In this document: positions 8,441 to 16,677 of the stretch, one piece after another
How the letters are laid out: each line of letters opens with the position of its first letter
Numbering within the stretch: the stretch's first letter is position 1
Source of the DNA: JAKFFN01 sp036675025
Lineage (GTDB): Bacteria; Sumerlaeota; Sumerlaeia; Sumerlaeales; Sumerlaeaceae
Direction: 5' to 3'
Length of the DNA stretch: 64,000 nt
Assembly (NCBI GenBank): GCA_036675025.1
Contig: JAKFFN010000101.1
Location: 1-64,000 of the forward strand
Program-made: the position numbers and the translations under genes
Notes under the pieces: generated by a model
Database searches by the model: none
The model's input: only the letters and a program-made list of their open reading frames with translations
Told to the model about the DNA's origin: nothing

Positions 8441-9774
8441 GTCACGTCCAGGGAATCTTCTTCCTCAAAACTTCCCTGGGTCTGCTTGCCCGGCCTCTCT
8501 TCAGGAGAGTCGTCCTCAAGTTCATCCACGTCATCCAGCTCGTCCTGGATTTCATCTTGCTCAGTTTCGTCAGCTCCGTTTTTTTCCGATTCGGTCTCGG
8601 CTTCAGCCTCGACTTCGTCATCAGGCACAACTGCGGTATCATCCCCGGAAGTTTCATCTGCTGGTTCGAAATCCGCTACAACAGCATCCGGATCCGCACC
8701 TGCCGATTCATCCGCTTCACTCAATACTTCTGCATCATTCGAAGGCAGTTCCCCAGCATCCGAAGCCGCCTCTTCGCCCTGTGCCTCTTCTTCCTCAGGA
8801 TCAGCGGCCGGCTTCGCTTTTGCTTCTTCAGCCACCACCCGCTTCAGCTTCTGCTCTTCTGCAAACCGGTTTTTCAGTTCCGATATGGACGGAAGATCAG
8901 CCACGCTTTTAAGTCCGAAGGACTTCAGAAACTGCTCCGTCGTTACATACAGCTGCGGGCGGCCGATCACTTCCCGTCGGCCGCTGGCTTCCACCAGGTT
9001 CAGGTCTTGAAGCGTGCGTAGCGGAGCGCCACTTTCCACGCCGCGGATGGTCTCGACTTCACCCTTGGTGATGGGCTGCCGGTATGCAACAATAGCCAGC
9101 GTCTCGAGCGTCGCAGGCGAAAGAGCGCTGCGCCGCTTGTGCTTGTGCATCCGGAACATCCACGGCGCCACGTGCGCGCGGGTGCTCATCTGGTACCCAC
9201 CGGCAATTTCCACTACCTGCAAAGCACCGGGGCGATTTTCATAATCCCATTGAAGCTCCAGCAGAAGCCCTCTCACGCTTTTCGGGTGCAGGTTGTTCAT
9301 CAGCTTGCTCAGCTTGGCCACCGTAAGGGGCTCATTACAGCTGAATAGAAAACCCTCAACCACGGATTTCGCCTCAGCTACAGACGAAAACCGCAGGCTC
9401 TCAGACTCTTCCTGGTCTTCCTTCTGGTTAGCCTTTGGGGTCTGGTAAACCAGTTCTTTTACTAGCGGACGATCACCTTCAAACTCCACAGCCGCTTCGG
9501 CGCCGATGTCGCCTTCCACATCCTCGTCCGGAATTTCAACAGCAGCGTCTTCAGATGCAGGCAATAGCTCAGAATCAGGCTCTGCCGCGACTTCTTCAGC
9601 GGGAGCATTCTGCGCCGGCAAACTTTCCTCTTCACTGTATGCCGCCACTTCATCATCACGAAACTCTTCTGCGACTTCGCTCGCCTCCGTTACGGCCTCC
9701 TCTTCTTTGGAAGTCTCATCCGCAGCGTCTTCAGCCTTCTGGTCTTCTGTCTCGTTGTCATTCTTCAATATCAT
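8437..9774 (-). CDS. scpB: Segregation and condensation protein ScpB with long acidic extensions
   Basis: The winged-helix ScpB core lies at about residues 130-300. Diagnostic blocks are VVEGFLFSCNEPLTV, LEIAGGYQMSTR-like text, LSPATLETLAIVAYRQPITK and VEASGRREVIGRPQLYVTT. ScpB binds ScpA and the SMC dimer and helps to load condensin and separate chromosomes. The family is usually about 170-250 residues; this protein has 445. The extra length is an N-terminal tract of about 130 residues and a C-terminal tract of about 140 residues, both dominated by Glu, Asp, Ala and Ser. ATG 9774 overlaps the scpA end by 17 bases, showing tight coupling. The acidic tails could mimic DNA or recruit basic partners, but they could also be neutral low complexity. 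Confidence 0.93.
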   Translation of the reverse strand: MILKNDNETEDQKAEDAADETSKEEEAVTEASEVAEEFRDDEVAAYSEEESLPAQNAPAEEVAAEPDSELLPASEDAAVEIPDEDVEGDIGAEAAVEFEGDRPLVKELVYQTPKANQKEDQEESESLRFSSVAEAKSVVEGFLFSCNEPLTVAKLSKLMNNLHPKSVRGLLLELQWDYENRPGALQVVEIAGGYQMSTRAHVAPWMFRMHKHKRRSALSPATLETLAIVAYRQPITKGEVETIRGVESGAPLRTLQDLNLVEASGRREVIGRPQLYVTTEQFLKSFGLKSVADLPSISELKNRFAEEQKLKRVVAEEAKAKPAADPEEEEAQGEEAASDAGELPSNDAEVLSEADESAGADPDAVVADFEPADETSGDDTAVVPDDEVEAEAETESEKNGADETEQDEIQDELDDVDELEDDSPEERPGKQTQGSFEEEDSLDVT

Positions 9775-10504
9775 ACTCCATTTGTCCCTCAGACGCCGTC
9801 ACCACGATCTTTTCAAACGAGGCCTCCTGCTGGATGCGAAGTCGCTTCATGCGGCACAGCTCCAGCATGGCCAGGAATGTTACAATTACTTCGTCGCGAT
9901 TAAAACACCGCCGGAACACCTCTTCAAGGTCAACCTGCTTTTGTGTTCCCACCAGGTCTTCCAGGTAGGTAATCTTATCCTCCACTGCGAACTTTTCGTT
10001 CATGTGGGGGTTGTAGGTGGGGTTATCTACGAAACGCAGCACGCGGCTGAAAGCCTTGTACAGCAGGGCAATGTCGACCGACAGCTCTTCTTTTTCTTCC
10101 GTCACGATTTGCACGGGAGGATTGTTGCGGAAAACCAGCCTTGCGGCATGTTCCTCACGCTGGCGCAGTTCACTTGCCGCTTCCTTGAATTTCCGATACT
10201 CTACAAGCTGGCGCACCAGCTCCCGCGCGCTCAGGATCTCATCAATTTCCTCTTCCTGCTCTTCCGATTCCTGGTGAACAGGCAGGAGCATACGCGCCTT
10301 AATGCGAATCAACGTGGCGGCCATCACCAGGAACTCACCCGCCAGTTCAAGATCCAGCTCACGCATCATCTCGATGTATTCGAGGTATTGCCGCGTTATC
10401 TCGGCAATACGGATATCGTGAATGTCCATCTCGTTCACCCGGATCAGGTGAAGGAGCAGGTCAAACGGACCTTCGAAAACTGGCAGTTTAATGGTATAGG
10501 TCAT
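9758..10504 (-). CDS. scpA: Segregation and condensation protein ScpA (kleisin)
   Basis: This 248-residue bacterial kleisin bridges the SMC heads and binds ScpB. The N-terminal SMC-neck-binding helices read FEGPFDLLLHLIRVNEMDIHDI and then FLVMAATLIRIKARMLLP, both family hallmarks. The C-terminal winged helix ends VTFLAMLELCRMKRLRI, also typical. Length and order are normal. The gene lies 12 bp after a small nucleotidyltransferase gene and overlaps scpB. Together with trpS and an M50 protease upstream it forms a neighbourhood known from many bacterial phyla. Confidence 0.96.
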   Translation of the reverse strand: MTYTIKLPVFEGPFDLLLHLIRVNEMDIHDIRIAEITRQYLEYIEMMRELDLELAGEFLVMAATLIRIKARMLLPVHQESEEQEEEIDEILSARELVRQLVEYRKFKEAASELRQREEHAARLVFRNNPPVQIVTEEKEELSVDIALLYKAFSRVLRFVDNPTYNPHMNEKFAVEDKITYLEDLVGTQKQVDLEEVFRRCFNRDEVIVTFLAMLELCRMKRLRIQQEASFEKIVVTASEGQMEYDIEE

Positions 10505-10516
10505 GGGTATGGACGC

Positions 10517-11014
10517 TTACAATTCATCACCGGTATCATTGATGTCCCTGAGTTTCTCCAACATAGCAAGCACCTCGAAGTCGCGAATGCGCCCGGCGCT
10601 TCTTTTGAGTTCAATAAGTTTGTCTAGCTGGACCACCTGCACCTGACAACCGCATAATTCTACCATTGTGCTGGCTTCCAGCAGTTCATCATAATCCTTC
10701 GCCCCCGGTATATCTGCTAACAGGTCAATGGCCCCTAGGTCGCTCACAAGCGTAAAGTTCAGCCCCTTACTTACCGTCTCTTCATCCAGCACAAATGGCA
10801 AACCTTGAACAGCACCGCGAAGATACGGATTAAAGGGCTTCAGTGCTTCCACCACCGCCCGTATATTTACAGGAGTTCTACGATACACCACGTCCAAGTC
10901 GCTGGTGTATTTGTCAAGGCCGTGCACAGTGGCTGCAACACCGCCAATAACAATGAATTCGACCTGACTGGCACACAGCTTCTGTATCAACTCGCAGGGG
11001 TTAAACGGGATCAT
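10517..11014 (-). CDS. Small nucleotidyltransferase-fold protein (AbiEii/MNT-like)
   Basis: This 165-residue protein has the minimal nucleotidyltransferase signature: a GGVAATVHG loop and then TSDLDVVY, the DxD metal site. A later acidic block reads GAIDLLADI. This arrangement is common in AbiEii-type toxins and in MNT-like proteins of two-gene modules. The start ATG overlaps the stop of the gene before it (TAATG), which supports a functional pair with the 67-residue protein upstream. It could be a toxin-antitoxin part or a nucleotidylating regulator. The pair sits inside an otherwise conserved housekeeping operon between trpS and scpA, so it looks like a later insertion. Function is inferred from fold only. 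Confidence 0.8.
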   Translation of the reverse strand: MIPFNPCELIQKLCASQVEFIVIGGVAATVHGLDKYTSDLDVVYRRTPVNIRAVVEALKPFNPYLRGAVQGLPFVLDEETVSKGLNFTLVSDLGAIDLLADIPGAKDYDELLEASTMVELCGCQVQVVQLDKLIELKRSAGRIRDFEVLAMLEKLRDINDTGDEL

Positions 11015-11217
11015 TATTGGCCGGTACTTCCGGACCGCTTAGACTGCCGCATTGCTTCCCCAGCCTTGCGGGCCTCCCCGGCAAACTTAGCCATCCGTTG
11101 CAATTTCTGAAGGCGCTGATCCGGTGTTAGCTTCAGGTTTTCCTTTATAAGAGAAACGTCGATCTCTTTCTTATAAAGGTCAATAATGTCATCAATAGAT
11201 GAGCGCCCGTCAGGCAT
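11014..11217 (-). CDS. 67-residue partner of the nucleotidyltransferase
   Basis: ATG 11217 follows a perfect AGGAGG six bases upstream, so it is preferred over the GTG at 11253 that overlaps the trpS stop. The protein is small and helical, with DDIIDLYKKEIDVSLIKENL followed by LTPDQRLQKLQRMAKFAGEA. The wording of an IDVSLIKENLKL block followed by xxxQRLQKLQ is seen in short proteins that commonly precede nucleotidyltransferase-fold genes. Its stop overlaps the next ATG by one base. It is probably the accessory or antitoxin half of the module. It has no DNA-binding motif that I can see. Confidence 0.75.
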   Translation of the reverse strand: MPDGRSSIDDIIDLYKKEIDVSLIKENLKLTPDQRLQKLQRMAKFAGEARKAGEAMRQSKRSGSTGQ

Positions 11218-11252
11218 GATCTGGCCTCCTGGATTCTGCTCCTTCGAATCCA

Positions 11253-12311
11253 CTAAGCGTTCTTGGCAACAGGCTGCTCAAGCATCTGCTCCACAGATTC
11301 CACCAGGCTCAGCCGCTCGCGCAGAATCTCCATTGTCTTCTGCGCTTCCTCGCGGGCGCGCTTGTTGCCGGCGTTCAGGATGTCCATCACCTCGTCCGGA
11401 CGCGCCTCAAAATGAGCCCGACGCTCACGCATTGGTTCCAGCATCTCGTTCATTGCCCGTGCCAACTCGCGCTTGTTATCCACGCAGCCGATTGTCGCAG
11501 TGCGGCAGCCGTCATGCATTTCCTCGGCCTTGCCAGAATTAAACACCGTCTGATACGCGCACACGTTGCAGTTTTCCGGGTGGCCGGGGTCACTCTTACG
11601 GATACGCTGCGTATCAGTAATCATGCTGCGCACCTTCTGCTCCACCACATCAGCGGGATCATCAAGGTAGATGCCGTTATCGTAGCTTTTGCTCATCTTG
11701 CGACCATCCAGGCCTAACACCTTGGGCACGGAGCTCAACAGCGCGTCCGGTTCAGGGAAGATGGGATTGAGCGGGCGGTTGGTGCCCGACTCGATAGGTC
11801 CGCCGTGGAAGAAATTAAGCCTGCGTGCGATTTCACGCGTCAGTTCCAGGTGCGGGATCTGGTCCTCCCCTACCGGAACTCCCTCCGCGCGGTACACGAG
11901 GATATCTGCCGCCTGCAGCACCGGGTAACCCAGGAAACCGTACGTCTCCACATCCTTGTTTGCCAGTTGCACAACCTGGTCTTTATACGTAGGGTTGCGC
12001 TCCAGCCAGGCCAGGGGCGTAAACATCCCCAGCAGCAGGGCCAGCTCGGCGTGTTCCTTTACCATCGATTGCACGAAGATGGTGCTGCGGTTCGGATCGA
12101 GACCGGCAGCCAGCCAGGCAAGCACGCTCTCGCGCATGTTCTCGCGCAGGCGCGAAGGGTCAGCGTAGTCACTCGTAAGGGCATGCCAGTCAGCCACCAT
12201 GAAGAAGCAATCGTGCCCCTCTTCCTGCAGCTTGATCCAGTTTTTCAGCGCCCCCAGGTAATGCCCCACATGGAGCCGCCCGGTTGACCGCATACCGCTT
12301 AAAATACGCAT
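11253..12311 (-). CDS. trpS: Tryptophanyl-tRNA synthetase
   Basis: This 352-residue class Ic synthetase charges tRNA-Trp. The HIGH-type motif is HVGH at residues 14-17, and the KMSKS loop is at 205-209 in LDGRKMSKSYDNG. AWLERNPTYKDQ and FLGYPVLQAADILVYRA are standard TrpRS text. An insertion with NCNVCAYQTVF contains CxxC cysteines, and two more Cys follow in HDGCRTATIGC; some TrpRS carry an iron-sulfur or zinc site in this region. The gene starts 10 bp after the M50 protease stop and is followed at once by the small module at 11217. Confidence 0.97.
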   Translation of the reverse strand: MRILSGMRSTGRLHVGHYLGALKNWIKLQEEGHDCFFMVADWHALTSDYADPSRLRENMRESVLAWLAAGLDPNRSTIFVQSMVKEHAELALLLGMFTPLAWLERNPTYKDQVVQLANKDVETYGFLGYPVLQAADILVYRAEGVPVGEDQIPHLELTREIARRLNFFHGGPIESGTNRPLNPIFPEPDALLSSVPKVLGLDGRKMSKSYDNGIYLDDPADVVEQKVRSMITDTQRIRKSDPGHPENCNVCAYQTVFNSGKAEEMHDGCRTATIGCVDNKRELARAMNEMLEPMRERRAHFEARPDEVMDILNAGNKRAREEAQKTMEILRERLSLVESVEQMLEQPVAKNA

Positions 12312-12321
12312 CGATAATCCT

Positions 12322-12972
12322 TCATATCCCGATAAAGCTTCGCAGGGGAAAAATTACCCCGCGGATAGCCCAGCCCAGGAAGAGTTGCACTGCAGTAATA
12401 TTGATAAGTAAGTACAGCAAAATAAAGGAAAACCTCTCCATTACGTCCCAGGCGGGGTAAAGTTTCGGCCGCCCGCTGATGACGTAGTGGAATAGCACCC
12501 GGCTGCCATCCAGCGGCGGAATCGGCAGCATATTAAATATCGCCAGCAGCACGTTAATACCGATAAACATCTCGCCAAACCGCAAGGCTGCGAAATGCCA
12601 CTGCTCAGGCGGCGCGATAAAGGTTCCAGTTTTCAAAACAAGCGCGGCAATCAGCGCCAGGGCCAGGTTCGATCCCGGCCCCGCCAAAGTAACCAGCACA
12701 TCCCAGTATGGCTTCTTGAGCCGGTTGATGTTAACTGGCACCGGCCGCGCCCAGCCAAGCAACGGCATATTGGCTAATGCCAGCAATACCGGTACGATAA
12801 TGGTCCCGAAAACATCAATGTGCGAGATCGGGTTAAGGGTGATTCGACCTTGCAGACGCGCAGTGTCATCCCCGCCAATGTCGGCCACCAGCGCATGTGC
12901 GCATTCATGCACCGACAGACTGAACAAGATGATAGGAAACGCAAGAAAAACGATGGGATCAAAACTATCCAT
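12322..12972 (-). CDS. Site-2 protease family (M50) membrane metalloprotease
   Basis: This protein of about 216 residues has roughly five to six membrane segments. The zinc motif HECAH is at residues 22-26 inside the first helix, and the third ligand region is NPISHIDVFG. LVTLAGPGSNLALAL and NMLPIPPLDGSRVL are the classical second conserved blocks of minimal M50B proteases. ATG 12972 gives MDSFDPIVFLAF, the usual start for this group; an upstream GTG at 12996 would add eight residues. Proteins of this subfamily are often encoded next to trpS and scpA/scpB, as here. Their natural substrates are unknown. Confidence 0.92.
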   Translation of the reverse strand: MDSFDPIVFLAFPIILFSLSVHECAHALVADIGGDDTARLQGRITLNPISHIDVFGTIIVPVLLALANMPLLGWARPVPVNINRLKKPYWDVLVTLAGPGSNLALALIAALVLKTGTFIAPPEQWHFAALRFGEMFIGINVLLAIFNMLPIPPLDGSRVLFHYVISGRPKLYPAWDVMERFSFILLYLLINITAVQLFLGWAIRGVIFPLRSFIGI

Positions 12973-13155
12973 TTGGCAATGTGATATGGCAGCCACGTTG
13001 CATTATGCGCATGTAAAGTAATAATAGACAGGCCTTTCCGGTGTAACTTACCCCACCGATCTACTGGATCGCGAACACAGAAAACGAACGGCAATCACCT
13101 CGTCAGTTTTGCCAGCACTTCCGGTCCGAAGAAGATCCCAACACTCAGTAATCAA

Positions 13156-13617
13156 CTATAGCAGGCGTATCATCGTTTTGTGAGGAATCCCGGCATCTTC
13201 GTAAACATCGCCTTGAGCCGCGAACCCATGTTTCTCATAAAACCCGAGCGCGTGCAGCTGGGCAGACAAAATGACATGAGCGTAGCCCTGCAATTTCGCT
13301 TCTGCAATAAGAGCACTTAGCAATGCGCCGCCGCAGCCAGTCCCCCGCGCCCCGGCCAGCACTGCCATTCTTCCAACCCGGGCAACTCCCGAATTCCCAG
13401 GGTCTGTGAACAAACGCGCCGTACCGCACGCCTTTCCCTGCTCATTATACGCTATAACATGAAAAGCCACCGGGTCAATCGAATCCAGTTCCTCTTCCGC
13501 AGGCACCTTCTGTTCATCAACGAACACCTTGAAGCGGATCTGCCTGGCATGCTCAGCTTCCGGAGAATCCCACTCCACCGGTCGCACCGTGTATGTCACG
13601 CAGTCGCGCTTTGGCAT
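13156..13617 (-). CDS. GNAT-family N-acetyltransferase (YjcF/ElaA-like)
   Basis: This 153-residue single-domain acetyltransferase has IRFKVFVDEQKVP near the start, AcCoA-binding text GRMAVLAGARGTGCGGALL, and the closing block LGFYEKHGFAAQGDVYEDAGIPHKTM. The GIPHKTM ending is characteristic of the YjcF/ElaA group. The substrate is unknown. It lies five bases downstream of the SGNH gene and ends the polysaccharide part of the minus-strand block. The 183 bp between it and the M50 gene show nothing I recognise. Confidence 0.88.
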   Translation of the reverse strand: MPKRDCVTYTVRPVEWDSPEAEHARQIRFKVFVDEQKVPAEEELDSIDPVAFHVIAYNEQGKACGTARLFTDPGNSGVARVGRMAVLAGARGTGCGGALLSALIAEAKLQGYAHVILSAQLHALGFYEKHGFAAQGDVYEDAGIPHKTMIRLL

Positions 13618-13622
13618 TCCAC

Positions 13623-15140
13623 CTACTCTACCGTTACTCCATCACCTAATGCCGCAAGCCGCGGCCGGATAAAGACTGTATCGAGGATCAATGGCCGCTC
13701 CCCTACTTCTGTTACTCTTAACAGAAGGCTCGCTGGTTCAGGCACCGTGAAATTGACCTGTGTATATGAGATGCCAACACGCGAATTAATCCAGCGATCA
13801 ATCGGCATGGCCGCAGAAACGGTCCCGTCCTCACCCACTGCGACAAGTTCAAGCTTGGCCTCACCCGTTAATGCGGGCGCAGTGGTAGTCCCGTCTCCCG
13901 CGTAGATTTCTATGGCATAGCTGCCGGCGGCAAGTCTGGAAGATAATTCGATGTCCGTGGAACGGGTGATGAGCACCTGCTTCTCTGCCGCATACTGGGC
14001 ATCAACGGTTGCAGGGGTAAGGCGCAGTACCTCCACGCCTGATGTCTGCTGCACTTTTTCGGCCAGCGAAATTTCTACAGGCCCTGGCAGCGACTCCGCC
14101 TGCGTCTCCGGATACCACTCGCGAATAACCTGCTCGTAAACGTAGTCCGTCACCATCTGGCCGCCCCACCGGTTCAGATGATCCTGGTCTTCAAAGTACG
14201 TGTTATCCAGCTTCAAATCCCTTGCCATTGGCAGCACACGGATGCCTTTGCTGGCCACGAAGTTCAGCGCGTTCACGAATCGATCATAACCGTCGGCCTG
14301 GTCGAAGTTCGTATGTGCATAGGGTGACGTCGGCACCTCAACCACCACCATCTTCACACCCTGCTCCTGGCAGTACTTGCCCAGTTTAATGAGCTCGCCG
14401 ATTTCGCCTTCATCAGGAATCCAGTAGTTATGATAGGCGTTGTACGGCAAACCCGCCGGATCAAGCGCCCAGCTCTTTGGCATAGGTCCAAACGCCTGGC
14501 GCCGTACAGTTGGCACAATCACACCGCTGCCGATGGTGGGATCCTCCGGCAGCATGGCGATGTCTCCATGCTGCAGAGAGAATCGTGCTCGATGACGCGC
14601 CCGAAAAAGCGAGCTGGCATTTTCCAGCTCAACCAACACTCGATCAATCAACCCTTCGGCGCCAATATCGCGCACTTTCCGGTACGTCCAGAATGGCCCC
14701 TCCCGCGGGCGTTCGGGGTGCATGCCCCTGGCATTGCTGTTCGTATCCGGCGGTGAAATTCCATAGACCACATGCGAGGGCTTAAACTCTGGATGGATAT
14801 AATTTCTAAACAGAAAGTTCTGCCGCTCCGGGCGCTGATCAGGAAAGCCGAAATTGTAGGCCACCATGCTGCCGCTCGTAGCTTCTTCCCACTGGTGTAC
14901 GTCAAACACACGGCCCACAGAGGTGCTCAGTACGACCAGGTCCAGACGGCCTTTCTCTTCAAACAGGTCCCGTGCCTTCTCCATTTTCTTTTCAAGCCCG
15001 GGGCTTTCCCAGCCGCTGTAATCATTAAACCACTTCCCCGCGCGGAAGGTGATTTCCAGCACCAGCAGGAAAGCCGCGGTAAGCACCAACACTGGTACGA
15101 AGCGGCGAACCTGGATATGTAAGGTTTTAAAGCTGAACAA
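13623..15140 (-). CDS. Membrane-anchored SGNH/DltD-AlgJ-like partner of MBOAT acyltransferase
   Basis: This 505-residue protein has one N-terminal membrane anchor (about residues 13-31) and a large periplasmic part. Start is TTG 15140 with GAGGA upstream; no other in-frame start exists before residue 53. The SGNH-like core has VVLSTSVGRVFDV (Ser72/Ser74 region) and the distal pair Asp320-His321 in YFEDQDHLNRWGGQ, which matches the DxxH/G block of DltD and AlgJ-type proteins. MVVVEVPTSPYAH lies between them. The last 150 residues are beta-rich. With the MBOAT gene 15 bp upstream, the likely job is moving acetyl or other acyl groups from the membrane onto a surface glycan. The polymer is not identified. 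Confidence 0.8.
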   Translation of the reverse strand: MFSFKTLHIQVRRFVPVLVLTAAFLLVLEITFRAGKWFNDYSGWESPGLEKKMEKARDLFEEKGRLDLVVLSTSVGRVFDVHQWEEATSGSMVAYNFGFPDQRPERQNFLFRNYIHPEFKPSHVVYGISPPDTNSNARGMHPERPREGPFWTYRKVRDIGAEGLIDRVLVELENASSLFRARHRARFSLQHGDIAMLPEDPTIGSGVIVPTVRRQAFGPMPKSWALDPAGLPYNAYHNYWIPDEGEIGELIKLGKYCQEQGVKMVVVEVPTSPYAHTNFDQADGYDRFVNALNFVASKGIRVLPMARDLKLDNTYFEDQDHLNRWGGQMVTDYVYEQVIREWYPETQAESLPGPVEISLAEKVQQTSGVEVLRLTPATVDAQYAAEKQVLITRSTDIELSSRLAAGSYAIEIYAGDGTTTAPALTGEAKLELVAVGEDGTVSAAMPIDRWINSRVGISYTQVNFTVPEPASLLLRVTEVGERPLILDTVFIRPRLAALGDGVTVE

Positions 15141-15155
15141 GCGGGTCTGTTTTCC

Positions 15156-16565
15156 TCAGAACTGGAAGTAAAAAAATGGCTGGTAATCCTTCGTCCACGT
15201 TAACATCAACAGGCCTATGAAAGCGGCATACACGGCTGCCCTGAGAAGCACCGGCTTATCGATAAGCCAAGTGTGACGATCATGTACGTACTCCGGCACA
15301 TCAATAAACAGCATGACTGCGACCGCATACACCGTCAGCCGCACGCGATCAGGCTCTGGTGTATAGCTAAACTGCATGAGTTTACGGTAAAACTCCTGCG
15401 TCTGATCCCACCCCGGAAGAATCGCAAGGATGTGGGTGAGAACCATCATCTGAAACGTGGCAAGCCCCAGCAGCAAGATCGTCACCGGGTAGAGTCCGAT
15501 GCGCTTTGTCATCTCAAGGAAGCGGTGATAAAGCGGTGACGACAGCTTTCCGATGCAAAGAAACACGCCGTTGATAAAGCCCCAGAAGATGAAATTCCAC
15601 GTGGGCTTGTGCCACAGCCCGCAAAGGGTAAAAGTAATGAGTAAGTTTCTGTAAGTGTTAAAGGTTCCGCCGCGGCTGCCACCCAGGGGTATGTAAAGAT
15701 AATCGCGCAGCCAGCTGGCCAGCGAGATATGCCACCGGCGCCAGAAGTCAGTAATTCCGACAGAGAAATAAGGCCACAGGAAATTCTCCTGCAGCCGGAA
15801 TCCCATAAAAAGCGAGACCCCCCGCGCAATGTCAGTATATCCGGAGAAATCGCAGTAGATACGGATGGCGAACAGGTAGCAGCACAGCAGCAGCGTCCAG
15901 CTGGAGTAGGCGCCGGGATTGGTAATCGGTTCAAGAATGGCATTGGCAATCACGTCAGCCACGGCTACCTTCTTTACCAGGCCCACCAGGATAAAATAAG
16001 TACCTTCAGCCCAGTTGCGGGTATCCACACGCCGTGGTGCCAGTATCTGTGGCAGCATATAGCTCGCGCGCAGGATCGGCCCCGCCACCAGGTGCGGCCA
16101 GAACGAAACAAACACCGCAAAATCCATCAGGCTGCGAACCGGCTTCAATTGACCGCGCCCGATGTCTATGGTATAAGACAGCGTCTGGAACGTATAGAAA
16201 GAGATGCCCAGGGGCAGCACCACGTCGAGGGTCCACCAGTCGGCGTTCCACCCGATGTGCGCGAACAGCGCCTGGAAATTATCGCGGAAAAAGTTGAAGT
16301 ATTTGAAGAAGCCCAGCAGGCCGAGCTGGCTGATTACGCTCGCATACAACCATTTGCGTCCGCCAGGCCCGGGGATTTTTAAGCCGCAATACCAGTCAAT
16401 TACCGTCGACAGTGCCAACAGCCCGCAAAACCGCCAGTCAAACCACCCATAAAAGAAATAGCTGCTCGCCACGAGCAGGACATTTTGCCACTTATGGTTA
16501 AGCACATAGTACAGTGCCAGCACGACAGCAAAGAAAACGAAAAACTCTGGCGTATCAAATACCAC
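15156..16565 (-). CDS. MBOAT O-acyltransferase (AlgI/DltB-like)
   Basis: This 469-residue polytopic membrane protein has the MBOAT catalytic histidine near residue 319 in LCGLWHKPTWNFIFWG. Other family text includes FSGYTDIARG, SVGITDFWRRWHISLASWLRDYLYIPLGG, FVSFWPHLVAGPILR and LPLGISFYTFQTLSY. These proteins transfer acyl groups across the membrane to exopolysaccharide or cell-wall polymers. Start is GTG 16565 with GAGGT upstream; it follows the micro-ORF at 16567 after one base. The neighbouring SGNH protein and the heparinase-like lyase suggest an acylated surface polysaccharide with alginate-like logic, though no alginate genes are seen. Confidence 0.95.
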   Translation of the reverse strand: MVFDTPEFFVFFAVVLALYYVLNHKWQNVLLVASSYFFYGWFDWRFCGLLALSTVIDWYCGLKIPGPGGRKWLYASVISQLGLLGFFKYFNFFRDNFQALFAHIGWNADWWTLDVVLPLGISFYTFQTLSYTIDIGRGQLKPVRSLMDFAVFVSFWPHLVAGPILRASYMLPQILAPRRVDTRNWAEGTYFILVGLVKKVAVADVIANAILEPITNPGAYSSWTLLLCCYLFAIRIYCDFSGYTDIARGVSLFMGFRLQENFLWPYFSVGITDFWRRWHISLASWLRDYLYIPLGGSRGGTFNTYRNLLITFTLCGLWHKPTWNFIFWGFINGVFLCIGKLSSPLYHRFLEMTKRIGLYPVTILLLGLATFQMMVLTHILAILPGWDQTQEFYRKLMQFSYTPEPDRVRLTVYAVAVMLFIDVPEYVHDRHTWLIDKPVLLRAAVYAAFIGLLMLTWTKDYQPFFYFQF

Positions 16566-16566
16566 G

Positions 16567-16677
16567 TTAAGCGGCTACCTCAAGTGTGTGCATAATGCGG
16601 GTGAGCGTGAGCACGGGGCCGACAAGCGCAATAAAAAACTGGTTCCATATTGTGGCGCTGCGAGAGATAAGCGACAC
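16567..16677 (-). CDS. 36-residue predicted single-span membrane micro-protein
   Basis: GTG at 16677 follows the stop of the heparinase-like gene directly (TAAGTG). The frame ends TAA at 16567, one base before the GTG of the MBOAT gene. The 36 residues read as a polar start, the hydrophobic stretch FFIALVGPVLTLTRIM, and a short tail ending LEVAA. The perfect fill between two operon genes, with no intergenic bases to spare, and the hydrophobic segment argue for a real small protein. It may be an accessory to the MBOAT complex. GAGAAG just upstream is a weak ribosome site, so translational coupling is likely. No family is recognised. Confidence 0.55.
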   Translation of the reverse strand: MSLISRSATIWNQFFIALVGPVLTLTRIMHTLEVAA

